From Betaproteobacteria bacterium (lineage in GTDB: Bacteria > Pseudomonadota > Gammaproteobacteria > Burkholderiales > SG8-39): a stretch of 10,622 nt of DNA. Shown piece by piece: positions 1-6,983 of the stretch (position 1 is its first letter; the number at the start of each line of letters is the position of its first letter). Under the pieces are notes generated by a model. That model worked only from the letters and a program-made list of their open reading frames with translations, had not been told where the DNA came from and made no database searches. Location: the NCBI GenBank assembly GCA_005881355.1, contig VBDM01000071.1, positions 1 to 10,622 on the forward strand, in the 5' to 3' direction. Both the position numbers and the translations under genes were made by a program.

Positions 1-1125
1 TCAGACGGCAAGGGCTACGACCGCGACCCGCGCACCATCGCCAAGCGCGCCGAGGCCTACCTGAAGTCAAGCGGTCTGGGCGATACCGCCTACTTCGGGC
101 CCGAGCCCGAGTTCTTCATTTTCGACTCGGTGACATGGAAGGTAGACATGTCCGGATGCTTCTGCAAGATCAAGTCCGAGGAAGCGCCGTGGTCTTCCGG
201 GGAGGAGTACGAGGGCGGCAACATGGGCCACCGCGCGCCGATCAAGGGCGGCTACTTTCCGGTCCCGCCTACCGATACGCTGCAGGATATCCGCAACGCC
301 ATGGTGCTTGCGATGGAGCAGCAGGGGGTCGAGTGCGAGGTGCATCACCATGAAGTGGGAGCGATGGGCCAAAACGAGATCGGCACCAAGTTCAACAGCC
401 TGGTGAAGCGCGCCGACTGGATGCAGATCCTGAAATACACGGTGTGGAACGTCGCCCATTCCTACGGCAAGACCGCGACCTTCATGCCCAAGCCCGTCGT
501 GGGCGACAACGGTTCGGGCATGCACGTCCACCAATCGGTCTGGAAAGACGACAAGAACCTCTTCCAGGGCAACGGTTACTCGGGACTGTCGGACTTCGCG
601 CTCTACTATATCGGCGGCATTATCAAGCACGCGAAGGCTTTGAACGCTATTACCAATCCGGGAACCAATTCGTACAAACGGCTGGTACCGGGGTTTGAGG
701 CCCCGATCAATTTGGCCTATTCTTCCCGCAATCGATCCGCCGCCTGCCGCATTCCACTCGTCACCAACCCTAAAGCGCGCCGGGTGGAGGTGCGGTTCCC
801 GGATCCGACCACCAATTCCTATCTCGCCTTTGCCGCGATGCTCATGGCCGGGCTGGATGGGGTTCAGAACAAAATCCATCCAGGAGACCCCATCGACAAG
901 AACATGTACGATCTGCCGCCTGCCCAGGCGAAAAAAATCCAGCAGGTTTGCTCCTCGCTCGAAATGGCGCTGGAGTGCCTGAACAAGGATCGCGAATTTC
1001 TCACCAAGGGTGGAGTGTTCTCCGACGACATGTTGGATGCCTATTGCGCCCTGAAACACGAAGAACTCACGCGCTTTCGCATGACTACTCATCCGGTCGA
1101 GTTCGACATGTACTACAGCTCCTAA
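1..1125 (+). CDS. glnA: Type I glutamine synthetase, 5'-truncated by window edge
   Basis: Catalyses ATP-dependent amidation of glutamate with ammonium in the cytoplasm; GSI enzymes are dodecamers. The frame is open from base 1 and gives 374 residues. Matching landmarks to E. coli GlnA places about 94 residues before the window, for a full length near 468. Visible landmarks: GPEPEFFIFD at fragment residues 33-42, with the metal-binding glutamates at 35 and 37; the ATP-binding signature KPVVGDNGSGMHVHQS at 164-179; the NPGTNSYKRLVPG loop and SSRNRSAACRIP; and RFPDPTTNSYLAFAAMLMAG. Tyr303 in NMYDLPP corresponds to the adenylylation Tyr397, so activity is probably controlled by GlnE adenylylation. 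Its promoter lies outside the window, so NtrC/sigma54 control can only be inferred from the linked ntrBC. The stop is TAA at 1123-1125. Confidence 0.98.
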   Translation, partial: SDGKGYDRDPRTIAKRAEAYLKSSGLGDTAYFGPEPEFFIFDSVTWKVDMSGCFCKIKSEEAPWSSGEEYEGGNMGHRAPIKGGYFPVPPTDTLQDIRNAMVLAMEQQGVECEVHHHEVGAMGQNEIGTKFNSLVKRADWMQILKYTVWNVAHSYGKTATFMPKPVVGDNGSGMHVHQSVWKDDKNLFQGNGYSGLSDFALYYIGGIIKHAKALNAITNPGTNSYKRLVPGFEAPINLAYSSRNRSAACRIPLVTNPKARRVEVRFPDPTTNSYLAFAAMLMAGLDGVQNKIHPGDPIDKNMYDLPPAQAKKIQQVCSSLEMALECLNKDREFLTKGGVFSDDMLDAYCALKHEELTRFRMTTHPVEFDMYYSS

Positions 1126-1127
1126 AG

Positions 1128-1166
1128 AGCCCGCCGAAAAGAACCCGGTGGCTCCGGGTCAGGGCT
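1128..1166 (+). other. Nested hairpin in the glnA 3' UTR
   Basis: Directly after the glnA stop, AGCCC (1128-1132) pairs with GGGCT (1162-1166). Inside it, ACCCGG (1143-1148) pairs perfectly with CCGGGT (1154-1159) across a 5-base loop. No T-run follows, so this is not a classical intrinsic terminator. It could protect the 3' end of the glnA transcript. The function is inferred only. Confidence 0.4.
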
Positions 1167-1187
1167 ACAAATCAAGACATAAAGGAG

Positions 1188-1224
1188 GGACGGAACGCTA
1201 GAAGTTGGGGGTTTCGTCCTTTTT
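1188..1224 (+). terminator. Probable intrinsic terminator after glnA
   Basis: GGACGGAA (1188-1195) pairs with TTTCGTCC (1212-1219) over 8 bp including one G-U, with a 16-base loop. Five T residues follow at 1220-1224. An alternative pairing of AAAGGA (1181-1186) with TCCTTT (1217-1222) is also possible. The stem plus T-run and the position between two genes fit a rho-independent terminator. The long loop and short T-run suggest a weak one that may allow read-through towards ntrBC. Confidence 0.55.
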
Positions 1225-1227
1225 CAT

Positions 1228-1256
1228 TTGAAATCAGGGTTGTTTTGGCCTACACT
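1228..1256 (+). promoter_or_regulatory. Sigma70-like promoter ahead of the DUF4124 gene
   Basis: TTGAAA (1228-1233) and TACACT (1251-1256) match the -35 (5/6) and -10 (4/6) hexamers with an ideal 17-base spacer. They lie 30 bases before the start codon at 1286 and right after the T-run of the terminator. This would give the DUF4124 gene, and possibly ntrBC, a constitutive transcript separate from glnA. It is a prediction from sequence match only. Confidence 0.45.
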
Positions 1257-1285
1257 TAAAGTTCCCACTCGGGTTTGGGAGGGTC

Positions 1286-1747
1286 ATGGCAACGGGCAAG
1301 CGTTTGATCGGTTGGGTTTTTATCGCGGTGGCGGCGCCCTTCGGGCACGCCCAGAGCGAGGTATACAAGTGCCCGGACACGAGTGGCCGACCGACCTACA
1401 CCAACGTCAAGCGTGCCACGCTCGGCAAGAATTGCACCCTCGTCAGCAAGGAGGTGTCGGTCGTGCCGGCGCAGGCTCCTGCACGCGCGATGCAGTCCTC
1501 GGCGGCACCGGGAGCCGCCACGGCGCGCAACGAAAACCGCCGCAAGATCCTCGAATCGGAGCTGCAGAACGAGCAGCAACTGCTCTCCGACGCCAGGCAG
1601 AAGCTCGCCGAGCAGGAGGGAATCCGCAACGGCGACGAACGCAACTACTCTCGGGCCCTCGAACGCCTCAAGCCGTACCACGAAGCGGTCAACCAGCACT
1701 CGCAGAACATCGAGCAGCTTCGCGGCGAACTCGTCCGGCTCAGGTAA
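1286..1747 (+). CDS. Secreted DUF4124-like protein with C-terminal coiled coil
   Basis: A 153-residue protein. Residues 1-23 look like a Sec signal peptide: K5 and R6, a hydrophobic stretch LIGWVFIAVAAPF, and cleavage near HAQ/S. Residues 24-50 resemble the short DUF4124 module (SEVYKCPD..GRPTYTN), with two cysteines at 29 and 50 that could form a disulfide in the periplasm. Residues 51-80 are an Ala/Pro-rich linker. Residues 80-153 are charged and Gln/Glu-rich and likely form a helix or coiled coil (ENRRKILESELQNEQQLLSD and on). The function is unknown. Small DUF4124 genes are, from memory, common next to glnA/ntrB in Betaproteobacteria, but no role in nitrogen control is shown. The SD-like GGGAGGG at 1277-1283 sits close to the ATG, and the signal peptide supports this start. 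The stop TAA (1745-1747) is 124 bases before ntrB. Confidence 0.85.
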   Translation: MATGKRLIGWVFIAVAAPFGHAQSEVYKCPDTSGRPTYTNVKRATLGKNCTLVSKEVSVVPAQAPARAMQSSAAPGAATARNENRRKILESELQNEQQLLSDARQKLAEQEGIRNGDERNYSRALERLKPYHEAVNQHSQNIEQLRGELVRLR

Positions 1748-1821
1748 CGGCGGCTCGCGCCGTTCCCTCGCGGCGGGCGGCGTGGATTAGATTCGGGGCC
1801 GCCGCGCTGCTTATGCGGCGG
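1746..1821 (+). other. Cluster of GC-rich hairpins between the DUF4124 gene and ntrB
   Basis: Hairpin A: AACGGCG (1746-1752) pairs with CGCCGTT (1758-1764), overlapping the stop codon. Hairpin B: GGCGGC (1776-1781) pairs with GCCGCC (1798-1803). Hairpin C: CCGCCGC (1799-1805) pairs with GCGGCGG (1815-1821). B and C share bases and exclude one another. None is followed by a T-run. C would bury the only SD-like sequence, GGCGGG at 1817-1822. The region is GC-rich, so chance pairing is a real alternative. The 124-base gap shows no other recognisable element. Confidence 0.35.
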
Positions 1822-1871
1822 GATACTAATGCGTGGCGCCTCTGCCGCGGTCCTGCCGCTTCTCTTCCCGC

Positions 1872-2945
1872 ATGATCCCGGCAGCTTTTCCCGGCCTCGA
1901 GTTGCTCGCCACTGCGGTGGTGCTCCTGGACAGTGAGCTCCAGGTCAAGTACGTCAACCCGGCGGCGGAGACGCTGTTCGCGATCAGTCGCAAAAGCATT
2001 CTCCACCAACCCTTTCCCGGGCTTTTCGCCGATTCGGGCCCCCTCGCGGGCCTGCTCCATCAAGCGATTCGCGAGGAGCGCGGCTTCGCGGATCAGGACC
2101 TGACTTTGGCGCCTACGGGCCAGGAGCCGCTGCACCTCAACTGCATTGCAACGCCGGTCGAGCTGTCGCAGGCCGCGCTGCTGCTCGAGCTGCGGCCCAT
2201 CGATCAGAGGCTGCGCATCGAGCGCGAGGAGCAACGCCTGAGCCAGCACCGGGCGAACCGGGAGCTCATCCGCAACCTCGCCCACGAAATCAAGAATCCG
2301 CTTGGAGGACTGCGCGGCTCGGCCCAACTCCTCGAGCGCGAGCTCGACCGGCCCAGCCTGCGCGAATATACCCGCGTGATCATCAAGGAGGCCGACCGGT
2401 TGCAGGCCCTGATGGACCGGCTCCTCACCCCGCATCGCCCTCCGAATCAGGTGCCCATGAACATCCACGAGGTGTGCGAACGGGTGCGCAGCCTCATTCT
2501 TGCGGAGTTTCCAGAAGGGATAAGGGTAAAGCGGGACTACGACGTTGGTTTGCCGGAGTTTCGCGGCGACCCCGAACAGCTCATTCAAGCCGTGCTCAAC
2601 ATCGTCCGAAACGCTGCGCAGGCCATCCTCGGTAGCCGTACGGACGCTGCGTCGGGACTTGGAGGCGAGGGCGAGATCGTTCTGTGCACCAGGGTCGCGC
2701 GCCAGGTCACGCTCGCCCGGCGCCTGCACAGGCTGGCATTAGAATTGCAAGTAATCGACAACGGGCCGGGTGTACCAGCGGAAATCCGTGACAAGATTTT
2801 TTATCCGCTGGTATCCGGCCGTGAGGGCGGGACCGGGCTCGGTCTTACGCTGGCGCAGACTCTGGTGCAGCAGCACCAGGGGGTGGTCGAGTGTGATAGC
2901 CAGCCGGGAAGGACCTGTTTCCGCATCGTGCTACCGCTTCGCTGA
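1872..2945 (+). CDS. glnL: Nitrogen regulation sensor kinase NtrB (NRII)
   Basis: Cytoplasmic histidine kinase/phosphatase that, with PII, controls phosphorylation of NtrC. 357 residues (E. coli 349). Residues 1-115 form a PAS-type sensor domain (VVLLDSELQVKYVNPAAETLF). The dimerisation/phosphoacceptor segment contains LAHEIKNPLGGLRG with His138. The ATPase domain shows the N-box NIVRNAAQ (Asn243, Asn247), the G1 motif DNGPG from Asp296, FYPLVSGREGGTGLGL (about 310-325) and a C-terminal LPLR. It has no membrane segments, as expected for NtrB. Start: ATG 1872 gives an N-terminus that aligns with E. coli NtrB. An in-frame GTG at 1833 would add MAPLPRSCRFSSR, which is unlike the family, although it has a weak SD-like GGCGGG upstream; ATG 1872 has none. 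The TGA at 2943-2945 lies 9 bases before ntrC, so the two genes are co-transcribed. Confidence 0.95.
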   Translation: MIPAAFPGLELLATAVVLLDSELQVKYVNPAAETLFAISRKSILHQPFPGLFADSGPLAGLLHQAIREERGFADQDLTLAPTGQEPLHLNCIATPVELSQAALLLELRPIDQRLRIEREEQRLSQHRANRELIRNLAHEIKNPLGGLRGSAQLLERELDRPSLREYTRVIIKEADRLQALMDRLLTPHRPPNQVPMNIHEVCERVRSLILAEFPEGIRVKRDYDVGLPEFRGDPEQLIQAVLNIVRNAAQAILGSRTDAASGLGGEGEIVLCTRVARQVTLARRLHRLALELQVIDNGPGVPAEIRDKIFYPLVSGREGGTGLGLTLAQTLVQQHQGVVECDSQPGRTCFRIVLPLR

Positions 2946-2954
2946 AAGACCGTG

Positions 2955-4361
2955 ATGAGACCCGTCTGGGTCATCGATGACGATCGCTCCATCCGCTGGG
3001 TCTTCGAGAAGGCGCTTGCGCGCGAAGGCATTCCCTTCAAGACCTTCGCGCAGGCGAACGAAGCGATCGAGGCACTCACCGTGGCCGGCGCACCGCAAGT
3101 CCTCGTATCAGACATCCGCATGCCGGGCACCTCGGGTTTGGAGCTACTGCAGGACCTGAAGCAGCGCTACCCAGATCTTCCGATCATTGTCATGACCGCG
3201 TACTCCGACTTGGAGTCCGCGGTGGCCGCATTCCAGGGCGGCGCGTTCGAATATTTGCCGAAGCCCTTCGACGTTGACCAGGCGGTTGACCTTATCCGCC
3301 GCGCGCTCGGCGAGAGCATGCGCGATGATGAAGTCGAGGAATCGTCGACGGGTTCGCAGGATATCCTCGGGCAGGCGCAGTCCATGCAGGAGGTGTTTCG
3401 CGCGGTCGGCCGGCTTTCTCAGTCGAACGCCACAGTGCTGATCACCGGCGAATCCGGAACCGGCAAGGAACTCGTGGCGCGGGCGCTGCACCGCCACAGC
3501 CCGCGCGCGGACAAGCCCTTCGTCGCGATCAACACCGCGGCGATGCCGAAGGATCTTCTGGAATCGGAGCTGTTCGGGCACGAGCGCGGCGCCTTCACCG
3601 GCGCGCAGGCCCTGCGGCGCGGCCGCTTCGAGCAGGCCGAGGGAGGCACCCTGTTCCTCGATGAAATCGGCGATATGCCAGCCGAGCTGCAGACGCGCTT
3701 GCTGCGCGTGTTGTCGGACGGCAACTTTTATAGGGTCGGAGGCCATCAACCGATTCGCGCCAGTGTCCGCGTCATCGCTGCGACCAATCAGAACTTGGAG
3801 GCGCGCGTTCGCGAGGGCCTATTCCGCGAAGACCTCTATCACCGGCTAAACGTGATCCGGCTGCGGCTACCCTCGTTGAGCGAGCGCCGCGAAGATATTC
3901 CGCTGCTTGCGCGGCACTTCCTAGCAAAATCGGCCCGCGAGCTCGGTGTCGAGCCCAAGCGCTTGTCGGACGCGGCGATGACCTACCTTTCTGCCCAGGC
4001 GCTACCCGGCAACGTGCGTCAACTCGAGAACGTCTGCCATTGGCTTACCGTAATGTCGCCGACCCAAGTCATCGAGGTGGGCGACTTCCCGCCGGAGCTG
4101 CGCGAAGATACCGCGTCGCCCTCGGCCGAGTGGCTCGCGGCGCTTGCGCGCGAGGCGGATCGCCGACTGGCAAACGGCGAGACGAATATCATGGAAGCCC
4201 TGTCCAGGAGTTTCGAGAAGACGCTGATCGCCAAGGCGCTCGCGCATACGGGCGGCCGGCGCATCGAGGCGGCTGGCCTGCTCGGCATAGGCCGCAACAC
4301 GATTACCCGCAAGATCGGCGAACTGGGCATCGAAGGCGGAACCGAGGCTGACGCGGAATAA
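2955..4361 (+). CDS. glnG: Nitrogen regulation response regulator NtrC (NRI), sigma54 activator
   Basis: Transcriptional activator of nitrogen-limitation genes through sigma54 RNA polymerase. 468 residues, close to E. coli NtrC (469). The receiver domain (about 1-120) has the acidic pocket IDDDRS, phosphoacceptor Asp53 in LVSDIRMPG, Thr81 and Lys103 in YLPKPFD. The AAA+ domain (about 138-375) has Walker A GESGTGKE (165-172), the sigma54-contact GAFTGA loop (212-217), Walker B GGTLFLDE (230-237) and the conserved FREDLYHRLNVIRLRLPSL. The C-terminus carries a Fis-type helix-turn-helix (AAGLLGIGRNTITRKIGELG). All key residues are present, so it should be functional. GTG at 2952 and ATG at 2955 are adjacent in-frame starts; ATG is preferred because of the GAAAG at 2944-2948. 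It ends 21 bases from the convergent hydroxylase gene, with no clear terminator between them. Confidence 0.97.
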   Translation: MRPVWVIDDDRSIRWVFEKALAREGIPFKTFAQANEAIEALTVAGAPQVLVSDIRMPGTSGLELLQDLKQRYPDLPIIVMTAYSDLESAVAAFQGGAFEYLPKPFDVDQAVDLIRRALGESMRDDEVEESSTGSQDILGQAQSMQEVFRAVGRLSQSNATVLITGESGTGKELVARALHRHSPRADKPFVAINTAAMPKDLLESELFGHERGAFTGAQALRRGRFEQAEGGTLFLDEIGDMPAELQTRLLRVLSDGNFYRVGGHQPIRASVRVIAATNQNLEARVREGLFREDLYHRLNVIRLRLPSLSERREDIPLLARHFLAKSARELGVEPKRLSDAAMTYLSAQALPGNVRQLENVCHWLTVMSPTQVIEVGDFPPELREDTASPSAEWLAALAREADRRLANGETNIMEALSRSFEKTLIAKALAHTGGRRIEAAGLLGIGRNTITRKIGELGIEGGTEADAE

Positions 4362-4382
4362 TCGGCGGCGGTTTGCTTACGG

Positions 4383-6471
4383 TTAATTCGACTGACTTAT
4401 CGCCGCGGCGATCCGCTCGTGCGTGAGCGGCAGCTCGCGCACGCGCAACCCCAGCGCGTGCGCGACCGCATTGGCGATTGCCGCTCCGGTGGGCCCCTGG
4501 GCCGCTTCCCCGGCGCCGACGCTGGGGAGCTCCGGCCGGTTTATCAGCTCGACCTCGACGGCGGGGACCTCGCAGGCCGCGTTCGTCGAGCTCCACCTGC
4601 TCCTTCAGCGTCCAGCTGGTCGATTGAATCGCGCCGCCCTCGATCTGGTTGATCACGCCGTCCGGGTTGATGATGAGCCCGACGTCGACGGCGAGAAGCA
4701 GCCGCTTCACGCGTACTTCATGATCGACCTCCACCTCGGCGACCACCGCGCAGTATGCGCCGAGGTTCTTGTATTTTGCGAAAGCGATGCCGTGACCGCG
4801 GCTCTCACCGGGGGGCCAGTCCCGCCAGCCCGCGCGCCGCGCCACCGACTCGATTACCGCGCGGGCACGCGGGTCCCTCAGGTGGCGTAGGCGGTACTCG
4901 ACGGGGTCAAACCCCGCGGCTTCTGCGAGCTCGTCCATGAAGGACTCGATCGCAAACACGTTTGCATATGCGCCGAGCGAGCGCAGCGCAGAGGTGCGCA
5001 CGGGCATCTCGCGCACGTAGTGGTTGACGATGCGCTGGCTCGGAATGTCATAAAGCGGAATGGCGTTGCGGTCCGCCGCTCCCGCGGGGAGCGGCATGTT
5101 GATCGCCGCGGGTCGCTCGAAAGGCCGCGCCAAATGCCAGGCTGCGACGAGGGCGGGACTATCGGAGCGGCCGGGCCTGCCGCTGTGGCCGTTGCTCCAC
5201 AGCTCGTGCTGCCAGTTGACTATGCTGCCGTCCGAGGCGAGCGACGCGCTCAGGGTGAGCGCCATCGCCGGCCCGCACGGGGCCCAGGCGAATTCGTCGT
5301 CGCGCATCCATTGCACCTGCACGGGACGCCCGCGTGCGGCCCGGGCAAGCAACGCCGCATCGAGCGCAACGTCGTCGGCACCGTTATGTCCGTAGCAGCC
5401 AGCCCCTTCCTTATGGCGCACGACGACCGCGTCTTCACGCATACCCAGCGCCGTGGCCAGATCGCGGCGCAAATTGAATATTCCCTGGCTGTGGCTCCAT
5501 ACCAGGAGTTTGTAGTCCTGGAACTGAGCGATCGCGCAGGACGGACCGATCGAGGCATGCGAGATATAGGGCTTGGTATAGGACGCCTTGAGCGTTTTCG
5601 TCGCCCGGGATTGCGCCTCGGCGTCCGCTTTCTCGCCGATGACGCGGTGTTCGACAGCGTGCTCTTTGAGCCATGCGTAAACGTCCTGCGGCAGCGGAGC
5701 GGCGTCTTTCCACGATGCCGCGCGCCGCAAAGCGCGCTGGGCGGAGATCGCAACCTCCTCTCGCTCGGCGATGACGCCGACAAAGCCGCCATCACACACC
5801 ACCGCCACGACGCCCGGCATCGCTTTGACCTTTCCGTCGTCCAGCGATGCAAGCGCCGCGAAGCCGTACGGAGGGCGAACCACGCGGCCATAGATCATTC
5901 CGGGCAGAGCCATGTCCTGGATGAAGCGGGGCTGACCGGCTATCTTGCCGGGGAGATCAAGCCGTGGCGCAGACTTTCCGACCAGGCGATAGTCGCGCGG
6001 CGATTTCAATGCTGCCCTTTCGTCGACCTCGACGTCGAACAGCGCATCGTCCGCGCATTCCCAGAAGCTCGTGCGGCGACCGGCTGCTTCAACGGCACCG
6101 TCCTCAACGCGCAAATCGCCGGTCGATACGCGCAGACGCGCAGCGGCGCGCTCAAGGAGCAAAGCACGCGCCTGCGCGCAAGCGCGGCGCAACGCCGTGC
6201 CGGAGTCCTGGATAGAGAGACTTCCCGAAGTGACGCCTTCGTCGGGACTCACCGCAGTATCGGCCGGGACCATGTGGATTCGCTCCGGCGCGACCCCGAG
6301 CTCCTCGGCCGCGATCTGCGCGAGGGCGGTAAGAATTCCCTGGCCGATCTCTACTTTGCCGACAAAAACCGACACGGTGCAGTCGCCGCTTACGCGCAGC
6401 CACTGAGACAGCCGCGGATTCTTCTGCAGGCTTCCAGAATGCTTCAGCCCGCTGTCGGCAACGATGTTCAT
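4383..6471 (-). pseudogene. Molybdenum hydroxylase beta (MoCo-binding) subunit, disrupted near the C-terminus
   Basis: Large subunit of an isoquinoline 1-oxidoreductase/nicotinate dehydrogenase-type enzyme of the xanthine oxidase family, which hydroxylates carbons next to ring nitrogens or oxidises aldehydes. The first 633 residues read intact: GKVEIGQG (38-45), PADTAVSPDEG (69-79), the cofactor-site GAGCYGHNGADDVALDAALLAR (357 on), RSLGAYANVFAIESFMDELA (497 on), and VDVGLIINPDGVINQIEGG. After DERGL at about 4573 the frame becomes nonsense and would run to a TAA at 4303, inside antisense ntrC. The proper end, EVPAVEVELINRP...GAGEAAQGPTGAAIANAV, continues for 62 residues in another frame (4571 to 4386, stop 4385-4383). 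About 14-16 family residues are missing at the junction. The GxGE motif, which holds the conserved catalytic glutamate, is therefore out of frame. The ATG at 6471 overlaps the alpha stop as ATGA. Substrate unknown; an assembly error is possible. Confidence 0.85.
4569..4575 (-). other. Frameshift/deletion junction in the hydroxylase beta gene
   Basis: On the minus strand the in-frame codons for D-E-R-G-L end at 4573. The conserved continuation E-V-P-A-V-E-V starts with GAG at 4571-4569, in the next frame. Relatives have a tract like TSRDWE-YPILRFS between these points. The missing length must leave remainder 2 when divided by 3, for example 41, 44 or 47 bases. The sequence on both sides is otherwise well conserved, so the event is recent or artefactual. 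Confidence 0.8.
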
Positions 6472-6938
6472 GAGGTGGGCTGCGCGGATGCGCGCAGCAC
6501 GGCGCGAACCATCCGGTTGTGCGAGCCGCAGCGACAGAGATTGCGGTCGAGCGCCGCACGGACTTCGCTTTCGGTGGGCCGGGGATTCATCGCCAGGAGC
6601 GCCGCGGCGCTGATGAGGATGCCGCTTATGCAGTAACCGCACTGTGCGGCCTGTTCTGCGAGAAAGGCTTGCTGGAGGGGATGCAAGCTGCCGCCTTTGC
6701 CTAAGCCCTCGACCGTCGTGATTCTCTTCCCGGCCGCCGACCAAAGCGGTGTGTCGCAGGAGGGCGCGGCATGGCCGTCAATCAGCACGAAGCAGGCTCC
6801 GCACTGGCCGCTCCCGCAGCCGAAGCGCGTGCCCTTCAAACCGAGGTCGTTGCGCAGCGCATAGAGGAGCGGCGTGTCCGAGTCCGCTTCGACTTCGGCT
6901 GGAACGCCGTTGACGCTCAGGCGGAAGCGTTCGGTCAT
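6468..6938 (-). CDS. Molybdenum hydroxylase alpha subunit, two [2Fe-2S] clusters
   Basis: Small electron-transfer subunit of the same isoquinoline oxidoreductase/nicotinate dehydrogenase-type enzyme; it carries electrons from the molybdenum centre to an outside acceptor. 156 residues, the usual size. The N-terminal plant-ferredoxin fold has Cys41, Cys46, Cys49 and Cys61 (FGCGSGQCGACFV...PSC). The C-terminal helical domain has Cys100, Cys103, Cys135 and Cys137 (QCGYC and LCRCG). All eight cluster ligands are present, so this subunit looks intact. There is no twin-arginine signal, so it is probably cytoplasmic. It starts 45 bases after the tctC stop and ends in TGA (6470-6468), which overlaps the beta-subunit ATG: translational coupling is likely. 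The SD is weak (TAGG near 6943-6946). No FAD subunit gene accompanies the pair. Confidence 0.93.
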   Translation of the reverse strand: MTERFRLSVNGVPAEVEADSDTPLLYALRNDLGLKGTRFGCGSGQCGACFVLIDGHAAPSCDTPLWSAAGKRITTVEGLGKGGSLHPLQQAFLAEQAAQCGYCISGILISAAALLAMNPRPTESEVRAALDRNLCRCGSHNRMVRAVLRASAQPTS

Positions 6939-6983
6939 TGGCCTACATGCTGGTCTGCGGAGGAAGGCCTCCGAATCTAAACC

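Noticed and set aside
67..1092. Long minus-strand open frame opposite glnA
   Set aside because: Mirror of glnA codons; no domain signature or SD. The plus strand is clearly the coding strand.
1740..2729. Long minus-strand open frame opposite ntrB
   Set aside because: Covers only part of the convincing ntrB frame on the other strand and shows no family features.
4365..4406. Inverted repeat GCGGCG/CGCCGC between ntrC and the hydroxylase
   Set aside because: The loop is 30 bases and no T-run follows on either strand. Not a credible terminator.
5020..6636. Long plus-strand open frame (538 codons) opposite the hydroxylase beta gene
   Set aside because: Its translation is Arg-rich and resembles no family, while the minus strand carries unmistakable conserved motifs. 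It is a GC-rich shadow frame.
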